NCBI GenBank assembly: GCA_023392205.1
Contig: JAEVZN010000459.1
Span: forward strand, 1-12,883
Source: Pseudomonadota bacterium
GTDB taxonomy: Bacteria > Pseudomonadota > Alphaproteobacteria > Rhizobiales > Xanthobacteraceae
Length of the DNA stretch: 12,883 nucleotides
Direction: 5' to 3'
Below are positions 7,415 through 12,883 of this stretch, in pieces; positions within the stretch are counted from its first letter, which is position 1, and each line of letters starts with the position of its first letter. Both the position numbers and the translations under genes were made by a program. The notes beneath the pieces are model-generated. The model did not search any database, had not been told where the DNA came from, and worked only from the letters and a program-made list of their open reading frames with translations.

Positions 7415-7433
7415 CAAGCCTGACATCGGCTTG
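7415..7433 (+). terminator. Hairpin after trpS, possible weak terminator
   Basis: CAAGCC-TGACATC-GGCTTG is a perfect 6-bp-arm hairpin 22 nt after the trpS stop. No T tract follows, so factor-independent termination is doubtful; it may only protect the 3' end. Confidence 0.25.
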
Positions 7434-7480
7434 TGAGCCATGACACCGCCATGCCAACATCGGCACGCGGGAGAATCTGC

Positions 7481-7499
7481 ATGACAATGCCTGTGTCAT
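7481..7499. repeat. Inverted repeat just upstream of the usp gene
   Basis: ATGACA-ATGCCTG-TGTCAT is a perfect inverted repeat with 6-bp arms and a 7-bp spacer. It ends 16 nt before the ATG and next to the GGGGGA ribosome site. It could be an operator or a leader hairpin; no regulator can be named. Confidence 0.4.
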
Positions 7500-7515
7500 C
7501 TTCCGGGGGATATCG

Positions 7516-8010
7516 ATGAGCCGCAGACGCCGCTCCTACGAAGCTGGCCATACGCCTAAATACCTCGTCATCGTCGACGACACGACGGAGGGGGATCGCG
7601 CGATTTATTATGCGAGCCGTCGCGTGTCGCGCATCGGTGCAAACATGATCATGCTGCGGGTGATCGACATCGAGGATCGCAACCAGCAATGGCTCGGCGT
7701 TGCCGACATCATGCGCGCGGAAGCCTATGAGGAAGCCAATGCCGCACTCGACCGCGCGTCCGGCCGCGCCAACGGCGTGGCCGGGATTACGCCGGAGCGC
7801 GTGATCCGGGAGGGCGTCTGGATCGAGCAGATCCTGAAACTGATCGACGAGGACGAGGATATCGCCATCCTGATTCTGGCTGCCGGAACGACATCCGACG
7901 GGCCGGGACCGCTGGTTTCGGCGATCGGGCGAACCGCCGGAGATTTTCCCATTCCGCTGGCAATTGTCCCCGGTCACCTCACGGACGAGGAACTCGACGC
8001 GCTGTCCTGA
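7516..8010 (+). CDS. Universal stress protein (UspA family)
   Basis: This 164-residue single-domain protein starts with the Usp first strand KYLVIVDDTTEGDRAIYYASRRV. It continues through the core strands MIMLRVIDIED, VIREGVWIEQILKLIDEDEDIAILILAAG and the final strand FPIPLAIVPG. Usp proteins are small cytoplasmic alpha/beta proteins induced under stress or growth arrest. The usual ATP-binding pattern G-x2-G-x9-G-[ST] is not clearly preserved after LAAG, where the sequence reads TTSDGPGPLVSAIG, so nucleotide binding is uncertain. GGGGGA lies 5 nt before the ATG, an optimal ribosome site. It sits between trpS and nfuA, the same place I recall in Bradyrhizobium relatives. Its specific role is unknown. 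Confidence 0.88.
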   Translation: MSRRRRSYEAGHTPKYLVIVDDTTEGDRAIYYASRRVSRIGANMIMLRVIDIEDRNQQWLGVADIMRAEAYEEANAALDRASGRANGVAGITPERVIREGVWIEQILKLIDEDEDIAILILAAGTTSDGPGPLVSAIGRTAGDFPIPLAIVPGHLTDEELDALS

Positions 8011-8096
8011 TCGGGCAGTGGTTGACCTTGCCCCTGCAAAGAACCACTTATAGGGCAGTCGCCGGCCCTGCCGTCCGGCCTTCCGGAGCAAGCCAG

Positions 8097-8654
8097 ATGT
8101 TTATCCAGACCGAAGCGACGCCGAATCCGGCGACCTTGAAATTCCTGCCGGGGCGGATTGTGCTCGATGGCACGCTGGACATCACCAGCCGTGACCAGGC
8201 GCAGAAATCGCCCCTCGCGGAGCGTCTGTTCGGCATCCCCGAGGTCAGTGCGGTCTTTTTCGGCTCGGATTTCATCACCGTCACCAAGAATGACGGGGAC
8301 TGGCAGCATCTGAAGCCGCTCATTCTCGGCGCGATCATGGAACATTACATGTCCGGGGCGCCGATTGTGAGTGACGGCACCGACGCTGACGCATCCGACG
8401 AGGGTGAATTCTTCGATCCCGCCGACCAGGACACGGTCGACACGATCAAGGACCTGATCGAAACCCGCGTCCGCCCGGCCGTCGCCAATGACGGGGGCGA
8501 CATCACCTTTCGTGGCTTCAAGGACGGTGTCGTGTTTCTTTCGATGAAGGGCGCCTGTTCGGGCTGCCCTTCCTCGACCGCAACGCTGAAACACGGTATT
8601 CAGAACCTTCTTCGCCACTTCGTCCCGGATGTAACGGAGGTCCGGCCGATCTAA
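8097..8654 (+). CDS. nfuA: Fe-S cluster carrier/scaffold protein, NfuA type
   Basis: This 185-residue protein has two domains. The Nfu N-terminal domain (1-87) begins MFIQTEATPNPATLKFLPG. A short acidic linker follows. The C-terminal NifU-like domain (112-185) contains DGGDI and the cluster-binding C154-S-G-C157. Such proteins bind a [4Fe-4S] cluster between two subunits and deliver it to client enzymes. MiaB, encoded further along this strand, is a known kind of client. CGGAG lies 8 nt before the ATG at 8097. The frame is open from 8022, but the extra 25 residues do not look like Nfu. A TTGACC box at 8022-8027 lies in the 86-bp gap after usp, without a well-spaced -10, so a local promoter is possible only. 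Confidence 0.95.
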   Translation: MFIQTEATPNPATLKFLPGRIVLDGTLDITSRDQAQKSPLAERLFGIPEVSAVFFGSDFITVTKNDGDWQHLKPLILGAIMEHYMSGAPIVSDGTDADASDEGEFFDPADQDTVDTIKDLIETRVRPAVANDGGDITFRGFKDGVVFLSMKGACSGCPSSTATLKHGIQNLLRHFVPDVTEVRPI

Positions 8655-8717
8655 TCGGCACCTGCCGCCATTCCACTCGCGTAGGCTCGTATTTTCGGGG
8701 GCTGCGGCCATTCCGGC

Positions 8718-9398
8718 ATGGTTGTGCTGGCAATCGATACCGCTCTGGATGCGTGCGCGGCGGCAATCTACGATTCCGTGGATGCGACGATTGTTGCCGC
8801 CGATACTCAGTTCATGAGCCGCGGCCATGCCGAAGCACTGATGCCGCTGATTGCCGGTGTAATGGAGAGCGCCGGTATCGATTTCAGCAGACTGGACCGC
8901 TTTGCCGTTACAGTCGGTCCCGGCAGTTTCACCGGATTGCGGGTCGGAATTTCCGCGGCACGCGGTTTTGCACTCGTCACCGGCAAGCCCGTAGTGGGGA
9001 TCAATACCTTGGCCGCGCTGGCTGCCCCCTATATCGACGCAGATCCGGCCACACCGGTCGCCGCAGCCATCGATGCCCGACACAATCACGTCTATCTGCA
9101 ATTATCGGGAATCGGTGGACGCATTCTACTGTCACCCCGCATCGTGCCGGTGGAGCAGGCCACCCATGCTGCCGCCGGTGCGTCGGCGTGCCTTGTCGGA
9201 TCGGGCGCAAGTATGATCGCCGGTCTTTGGCCGGAAAATGCCGCCGCCCCTCACATCGACGAACGACGCGCAGCAGAGATTGCTTGGGTTGCGCGTCTCG
9301 GTGCGCTTATCGACCCAGGTGAGGCGCCGCCGCAGCCACTCTACATCCGGGCCGCAGACACCCATCCGCAACTCGCATCGGTTCTGCCCCGCCGATGA
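8718..9398 (+). CDS. tsaB: tRNA threonylcarbamoyladenosine biosynthesis protein TsaB
   Basis: This 226-residue protein has the ASKHA-like fold of TsaB (formerly YeaZ). The start VLAIDTALDACAAAIYD is followed by RGHAEALMPLI (35-45) and the hallmark GPGSFTGLRVGISAARGFA (68-85). TsaB has no catalysis of its own. It dimerises with TsaD and works with TsaE and TsaC to make t6A at position 37 of ANN-decoding tRNAs. The ribosome site is poor: a GGGGG run lies about 16 nt before the ATG. Its stop overlaps the rimI start as ATGA, so the two are very probably translationally coupled. tsaB-rimI linkage is common in bacteria and supports both calls. Confidence 0.95.
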   Translation: MVVLAIDTALDACAAAIYDSVDATIVAADTQFMSRGHAEALMPLIAGVMESAGIDFSRLDRFAVTVGPGSFTGLRVGISAARGFALVTGKPVVGINTLAALAAPYIDADPATPVAAAIDARHNHVYLQLSGIGGRILLSPRIVPVEQATHAAAGASACLVGSGASMIAGLWPENAAAPHIDERRAAEIAWVARLGALIDPGEAPPQPLYIRAADTHPQLASVLPRR

Positions 9399-9880
9399 GA
9401 TGGCTTTTCGACTTATTCCGGCCGATGCGTCCGCCAACGATCAGGAAAGCCGCAATAGGCGACGCTGCGGTCATCGAACAATTGCACGCGGATTCGTTTC
9501 GGCGTGGTTGGAGCGAGCAAGAGATCGAAGCGATGTTGACCGATCGCAGCGTCAACGCTCATACCGCCCGCATCGGCCAGCATTTTGCTGGCTTCATCAT
9601 TTCGCGTATGGCGGCCGACGAAGCCGAAATCCTTACTGTGGCAGTAGAAGCCCGATTCCGCGGCCGCAGCGTTGCCGGAAGCCTGTTGCGATACCACCTG
9701 GGCCGCCTGGCAGCCTTCGGAATCCGAACGGTCTTTCTTGAGGTCGAGGACGGAAATACACCGGCTTTGCATCTCTACAAGCGCGCGGGGTTTGTTGAGG
9801 TCGCACGGCGGGATGGATACTACCCGCATCACGCGGGGAAACCTGTCGACGCGTTGTTGCTGCGACGCGATTTGCAGTGA
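9395..9880 (+). CDS. rimI: GNAT N-acetyltransferase, RimI type
   Basis: This 161-residue GNAT-fold protein is of the RimI type, which acetylates the N-terminus of ribosomal protein S18. The acetyl-CoA loop is RFRGRSVAGSLL (87-98). FLEVEDGNTPALHLYKRAGF (114-133) carries the conserved E116 and Y128, and RRDGYY (138-143) closes the motif. The start at 9395 overlaps the tsaB stop by ATGA. An ATG at 9425 would drop the first ten residues, but the MRWLFDLF N-terminus resembles alphaproteobacterial homologues as I recall them. Some RimI homologues act on other proteins, so the exact substrate is not certain. A 12-bp palindrome (CGCTCGCGAGCG, 9882-9893) follows directly after the stop. Confidence 0.93.
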   Translation: MRWLFDLFRPMRPPTIRKAAIGDAAVIEQLHADSFRRGWSEQEIEAMLTDRSVNAHTARIGQHFAGFIISRMAADEAEILTVAVEARFRGRSVAGSLLRYHLGRLAAFGIRTVFLEVEDGNTPALHLYKRAGFVEVARRDGYYPHHAGKPVDALLLRRDLQ

Positions 9881-9906
9881 CCGCTCGCGAGCGCCGGAAC
9901 TGCGCA

Positions 9907-9936
9907 TGGACGAGAGGACGCCGCCTCCTCTAGAAT
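9907..9936 (+). promoter_or_regulatory. Candidate promoter and overlapping inverted repeat before the Fur/Mur gene
   Basis: TGGACG (9907-9912), an 18-bp spacer and TAGAAT (9931-9936) form a plausible promoter with transcription from about 9943. A perfect inverted repeat AGAGGA-CGCCGCC-TCCTCT (9913-9931) fills the spacer and touches the -10. That is a good place for autoregulation, but the sequence does not resemble a Fur or Mur box I know. Confidence 0.38.
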
Positions 9937-9957
9937 GGCGAATTGTCGGAGACTGGT

Positions 9958-10404
9958 GTGCCCCAGAAAGAATCAGAACCGGGTTTGACGAGCATCGAGG
10001 CGCGCTGCATCGAAAAGGGGATGCGGATGACCGAGCAGCGCCGCACGATTGCGCGCGTACTCAACAATTCGGACGATCATCCCGACGTGGAAGAGCTTTA
10101 TCGTCGCTGTGCTAAGATCGACGACCGCATTTCGATCTCGACGGTCTATCGTACCGTTAAGCTCTTCGAGGATTCCGGGATCATCGAACGCCACGATTTC
10201 CGTGAAGGCCGCGCCCGATTTGAGCAGATTTCCGATGCCCACCACGATCACCTGATCAATTTGCGCACCGGCGAGGTGATTGAGTTTCAGTCCGAAGAGA
10301 TCGAGAAATTGCAGGCCGAGGTCGCCCGCCGGTTGGGATATCGTCTGGTCGACCACCGGCTGGAACTGTACGCAGTCCCCATCAAGGACGAAAATGGCGA
10401 ATAG
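9958..10404 (+). CDS. Fur-family metalloregulator (alphaproteobacterial Fur/Mur type)
   Basis: This protein is 148 residues from the GTG at 9958. The winged helix runs from MRMTEQRRTIARVL through HPDVEELYRRC to ISISTVYRTVKLFEDSGIIE (58-77), the DNA-recognition region. The dimerisation domain has the metal-binding HHDHLI (95-100), then NLRTGEVIEF where many Fur proteins have cysteines. No CxxC is present; the only cysteines are C18 and C51. This fits alphaproteobacterial Fur/Mur, which in rhizobia responds mainly to manganese. It is not Irr, whose HxH/heme motif is absent. I chose GTG 9958 because CGGAGA lies 6 nt upstream and the promoter candidate would start transcription near 9943. A TTG at 9943 is in frame and would give 153 residues. 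A terminator candidate follows. Confidence 0.9.
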   Translation: MPQKESEPGLTSIEARCIEKGMRMTEQRRTIARVLNNSDDHPDVEELYRRCAKIDDRISISTVYRTVKLFEDSGIIERHDFREGRARFEQISDAHHDHLINLRTGEVIEFQSEEIEKLQAEVARRLGYRLVDHRLELYAVPIKDENGE

Positions 10405-10412
10405 GATGATGT

Positions 10413-10436
10413 AATGGTGCTAAAATACCATTTTAG
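10413..10436. repeat. AT-rich overlapping inverted repeats after the Fur/Mur gene
   Basis: CTAAAAT-ACC-ATTTTAG (10420-10436) is a perfect palindrome with 7-bp arms. AATGGT (10413-10418) pairs perfectly with ACCATT (10427-10432), which overlaps it, so the two hairpins exclude each other. The sequence is strikingly AT-rich against its GC-rich surroundings and starts 8 nt after the fur stop. Confidence 0.5.
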
Positions 10437-10444
10437 AGCTGGTT

Positions 10445-10463
10445 GGGTTGGTTGACCCTTTTT
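10445..10463 (+). terminator. Candidate rho-independent terminator of the Fur/Mur gene
   Basis: GGGT, a 6-nt loop (TGGTTG) and ACCC are followed directly by five T. The stem is only 4 bp, so this is weak alone, but the place (40 nt after the fur stop) and the T run fit. The AT-rich hairpin just upstream may assist. Confidence 0.4.
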
Positions 10464-10504
10464 GCAGCCCTCCCCATCTTCGCACAAACTGGAGGCGTGA
10501 CGCT

Positions 10505-10527
10505 GGAATGTTCCGCCATTCCTTTCT
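10505..10527 (+). terminator. Second hairpin with short T-rich tail in the fur-miaB gap
   Basis: GGAATG-TTCCGC-CATTCC forms a perfect 6-bp stem followed by TTTCT. It could be a backup terminator for fur or part of a leader upstream of miaB. The rest of the 251-bp gap (10405-10655) holds a GC-rich palindrome, CGCAGGC-C-GCCTGCG (10570-10584), and no gene I can support well. Confidence 0.3.
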
Positions 10528-10621
10528 GACCCATTTCGCTGTAAGAGTGCGCAGTCACGCGGGGATTGCCGCAGGCCGCCTGCGCTGCGCCGGAGTTCGA
10601 CTGAAGGACAAGGACCGTTGA
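10508..10621 (+). other. Doubtful micro-ORF (37 codons) between fur and miaB
   Basis: The ATG at 10508 opens an arginine-rich 37-residue frame starting MFRHSFLTHFAVRVRSH and ending LKDKDR. GGAGG lies 12 nt upstream (10491-10495), a strong site at slightly long spacing. No family is recognisable, and the start lies inside a hairpin. It may be a leader peptide or chance; I favour chance. Confidence 0.15.
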
Positions 10622-10655
10622 CGCCATCTGCGCCATACGCGCCCCATCGAACGGC

Positions 10656-12068
10656 ATGACCGGACCCCGCAAGCTCTACGTCAAATCCTACGGCTGCCAG
10701 ATGAACGTCTACGACTCGCTTCGTATGGCGGATGCTTTGGCGCCGGAAGGATTCACGGAAGCCGCCGACGTCGGCGAGGCTGATCTGATCGTCCTTAATA
10801 CCTGCCACATTCGCGAAAAAGCAGCCGAAAAGGTCTATTCCGAAATCGGCCGGCTCCGCGTCATGAAGGAAGAGGCGGCCCAATCCGGGCGGCGCGTCAC
10901 CATCGCCGTGGCCGGTTGCGTAGCCCAGGCCGAAGGCGCCGAGATCCTGCGGCGGGCACCCGCCGTCGATCTGGTAGTCGGACCGCAAAGCTATCACCAC
11001 CTGCCGGCACTTCTGCAGAAGTCCGAGCGCGGCGAGCGGCCGGTGGATACTGAATTCCCGGCCGACGACAAATTCGAGCATCTGCCTTCGCCCACGCAAG
11101 GCGCGCTGCGTGCCCGCGGCGTCAGTGCATTTCTCACCGTGCAGGAAGGCTGCGACAAGTTCTGCACTTTCTGTGTCGTGCCTTACACGCGTGGCGCCGA
11201 AACCTCCCGGCCCGTTGTGAAGATTTTCGCAGAAGCGCGGCAGCTCGCCGATGCCGGTGTGCGCGAAATCACTGTGATCGGCCAGAACGTGAACGCATTT
11301 CATGGCCAAGGCCCGGACGGGCGCGCCTGGACGCTGGCGCAATTGCTCACCGAGCTGGCCGGCATTCCGGGCATCGATCGATTGCGCTATACGACGAGTC
11401 ACCCTCGCGACGTCGACGATACCCTCATCGCCGTACATCGCGATCTGCCGGAACTGATGCCCCAATTGCATCTGCCGGTGCAATCGGGCTCCGACCGGAT
11501 TTTGGCGGCCATGAACAGGCGCCACACCCGTGACGATTATCTGCGCATCGTCGACCGCTTGCGCGCAGCACAACCGGCGCTGTCGCTGACCTCGGATTTC
11601 ATCGTCGGCTTCCCAGGTGAAACCGACGCCGATTTCCAAGATACGATGACGCTGATCGAAAGAGTGGGCTTTTCGGGCTCCTTCTCATTCAAGTATTCAC
11701 CCCGTCCCGGAACGCCGGCCGTCGATCTCGACGACCAGATTCCTGAAAATGTGATGTCGGAGCGACTTCGCCGCCTGCAGGATCTGGTGGACCGTCAGTT
11801 GGCAGAGTTCAATCGCAGTTGTATCGGCCGAACGATGACTGTGCTGTTCGAAAAGCACGGCCGCCATCCCGGTCAGATCGTCGGCAAATCGCCTTACCTG
11901 CAACCGGTTCAGGTCATCGCACCGCCATCGCTCATCGGTACGATCGCTCCGGTTTCCATAGAATCCACGGGCAGCTACAGCCTGTTCGGCGTGCTCCCGG
12001 AGACATACCGATCAGCGCCGCGCGAGACAGCGCCGCGCGAAGCAATGATGGCTCCAGCGGAGGCATGA
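10656..12068 (+). CDS. miaB: tRNA-2-methylthio-N6-dimethylallyladenosine synthase MiaB
   Basis: This 470-residue radical-SAM methylthiotransferase adds the methylthio group to i6A37 of tRNAs reading UNN codons. The N-terminal UPF0004 domain carries the three cysteines of the auxiliary [4Fe-4S] cluster: C14 in KSYGCQMN, C50 in [10 protein letters not shown] and C88 in [10 protein letters not shown]. The radical-SAM cluster is bound by C166-x3-C170-x2-C173 in [17 protein letters not shown]. The C-terminal part from about 380 is the TRAM tRNA-binding domain, followed by a short tail rich in Arg, Pro and Ala. The length is normal. The ribosome site before the ATG is weak. The stop overlaps the phoH start by ATGA, a gene pair typical of proteobacteria. 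Confidence 0.97.
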   Translation: MTGPRKLYVKSYGCQMNVYDSLRMADALAPEGFTEAADVGEADLIVLNTCHIREKAAEKVYSEIGRLRVMKEEAAQSGRRVTIAVAGCVAQAEGAEILRRAPAVDLVVGPQSYHHLPALLQKSERGERPVDTEFPADDKFEHLPSPTQGALRARGVSAFLTVQEGCDKFCTFCVVPYTRGAETSRPVVKIFAEARQLADAGVREITVIGQNVNAFHGQGPDGRAWTLAQLLTELAGIPGIDRLRYTTSHPRDVDDTLIAVHRDLPELMPQLHLPVQSGSDRILAAMNRRHTRDDYLRIVDRLRAAQPALSLTSDFIVGFPGETDADFQDTMTLIERVGFSGSFSFKYSPRPGTPAVDLDDQIPENVMSERLRRLQDLVDRQLAEFNRSCIGRTMTVLFEKHGRHPGQIVGKSPYLQPVQVIAPPSLIGTIAPVSIESTGSYSLFGVLPETYRSAPRETAPREAMMAPAEA

Positions 12069-12883
12069 CGCCGTTGCGCAACTTGAAGCCCGGTTCCAGT
12101 CCCGGCGTGGCAGTCAAATCCGCCAATGACACTCTAACCCAGACCATGCTTGCCTTTGACGACAACAAGCTGGCCTCCACGCTGTTCGGTCAATATGGCC
12201 AGAACCTCGCGTTGCTTGAACGCAAGCTGGACGTTGTCGCAGATTCGCGCGGCAACCACGTCACAATCGAAGGTACACGCGAGGCCTGCGATCAGGCGCG
12301 ACAGGTTCTTGAAATGCTTTACGAGCAACTCAAAGCGGGCGGAGATATTGCGAGCGGCGATGTCGAAGGCGCGATTCGGCAAGCGGTTGCGCAAGGATCG
12401 TTGTTCGACAACGATCCTGCCACTGCGCGCACCAACTTTGCCGATATTGCCTTGCGCAAGCGCACCGTGCGCGCCCGCACAGCAGGCCAGGATGCCTATA
12501 TCCGCGCATTGAAGCGCCATTCGCTAGTGTTCGGTACCGGCCCGGCCGGCACCGGCAAGACATGGCTGGCGGTCGCGCATGCTGTCTCGCTGTTCGAACG
12601 CAAGGAGGTTGACCGGATCATCCTGTCCCGCCCGGCGGTAGAAGCCGGCGAACGATTGGGCTTTCTGCCCGGCGACATGCGCGAGAAGGTGGATCCCTAT
12701 CTGCGCCCGATTTACGATGCCCTGTTCGACCTCATGGATATGCGTATTGGCGAGCGCGCGCTTCAGGCTGGTGAGATTGAAATTGCGCCGCTCGCCTTCA
12801 TGCGCGGACGGACGCTGCACAATGCCGCCGTAATTCTTGACGAAGCACAGAACACGACATCGATGCAGATGAAGATGTTCCTG
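12065..12883 (+). CDS. PhoH-like ATPase (partial, 3' end outside window)
   Basis: The first 273 residues of a PhoH-family P-loop NTPase are present. An N-terminal KH-like segment (about 30-95, with [25 protein letters not shown]) precedes the ATPase domain. Walker A is [10 protein letters not shown] (157-166) and Walker B is VILDEAQN (256-263). [17 protein letters not shown] is the family's conserved link between them. PhoH-like proteins beside ybeY are thought to act in RNA metabolism and ribosome maturation; ybeY would be expected just beyond the window. The ATG at 12065 overlaps the miaB stop (ATGA), with GGAGG only 1 nt before it, so translation probably depends on coupling. An in-frame ATG at 12146 (residue 28) is a possible shorter start. 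Confidence 0.93.
   Translation, partial: MTPLRNLKPGSSPGVAVKSANDTLTQTMLAFDDNKLASTLFGQYGQNLALLERKLDVVADSRGNHVTIEGTREACDQARQVLEMLYEQLKAGGDIASGDVEGAIRQAVAQGSLFDNDPATARTNFADIALRKRTVRARTAGQDAYIRALKRHSLVFGTGPAGTGKTWLAVAHAVSLFERKEVDRIILSRPAVEAGERLGFLPGDMREKVDPYLRPIYDALFDLMDMRIGERALQAGEIEIAPLAFMRGRTLHNAAVILDEAQNTTSMQMKMFL
12394..12418. repeat. 25-bp palindrome inside phoH (11-bp perfect arms, 3-nt loop)
   Basis: AGGATCGTTGT and ACAACGATCCT are exact reverse complements separated only by TCG. They encode the stretch QGSLFDNDP between the KH-like segment and the ATPase core. As RNA this would be a very stable hairpin within the coding region. Confidence 0.6.

Noticed and set aside
8022..8096. N-terminal extension of NfuA by 25 residues
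   Set aside because: The family begins MFIQTEATPNP, and CGGAG is well placed for the ATG at 8097.
7974..9101. Long reverse frame of 375 codons opposite nfuA and tsaB
   Set aside because: Both forward genes are firm family members, and the reverse frame spans both genes and their spacer without any recognisable domain.
2492..9931. Four perfect 6-7-6 inverted repeats (2492, 7415, 7481, 9913) as one dispersed family
   Set aside because: Their arm sequences differ completely (CAGACA, CAAGCC, ATGACA, AGAGGA), so only the geometry is shared, which can occur by chance.
10433..10672. Reverse 79-codon frame filling the fur-miaB gap
   Set aside because: It has no recognisable domain, overlaps the miaB start and runs through the terminator-like hairpins. 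It was considered as a gene remnant, but no acyltransferase motif (such as HxxxxD) is visible.
10287..11639. Long reverse frame of 450 codons opposite miaB and the fur end
   Set aside because: It crosses two well-supported forward genes and the hairpin-rich gap. MiaB cysteine motifs prove the forward frame.

Overview
The window looks like chromosomal DNA of an alphaproteobacterium of the order Hyphomicrobiales (Rhizobiales), probably near the Bradyrhizobium/Rhodopseudomonas/Xanthobacteraceae group. The reasons are the GC-rich coding sequence, the protein sequences themselves, and the gene order murJ-trpS-usp-nfuA-tsaB-rimI-fur/mur-miaB-phoH, which I recall as typical of that group. The placement comes from recall, not from a search.

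Left part (1-1542) is a catabolic-looking accessory module. A Rieske non-haem iron oxygenase alpha subunit runs leftwards out of the window. It is divergent from an IclR-family regulator of the PcaR/PcaU/PobR type. The short region between them holds a perfect 19-bp palindrome plus a third half-site, a likely operator.

Middle-left (1585-4588) is three leftward genes: a secreted metallo-beta-lactamase-fold protein with altered metal motifs, a membrane-anchored coiled-coil protein of unknown function, and a PfkB-family adenosine kinase. A clear intrinsic terminator separates the coiled-coil gene from the MBL gene, and an 11-bp-arm palindrome lies between the kinase and the coiled-coil gene. So these are probably three separate transcription units.

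Right part (4724-12883) is a run of rightward housekeeping genes: lipid II flippase murJ, tryptophanyl-tRNA synthetase trpS, a universal stress protein, the Fe-S carrier nfuA, tsaB (t6A tRNA modification), rimI (N-acetyltransferase), a Fur/Mur-type metalloregulator, miaB (ms2i6A tRNA modification) and the start of phoH. tsaB/rimI and miaB/phoH overlap by ATGA and are probably translationally coupled. The set joins cell-wall export, translation and tRNA modification, Fe-S supply (MiaB is itself an Fe-S enzyme) and metal-responsive control.

The adk and murJ promoters sit back to back in a 135-bp divergent spacer. The longest stretch without a confident gene is the 251 bp between fur and miaB. 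It holds terminator-like hairpins and at most one doubtful micro-ORF; relatives often carry an acyltransferase gene there. I found no CRISPR array, tRNA, rRNA, insertion sequence or phage gene, and no strong candidate for a wholly new multi-gene system. The points most worth a second look are the operator, the odd MBL active site, the unknown coiled-coil protein, the fur-miaB gap, and two long perfect palindromes.
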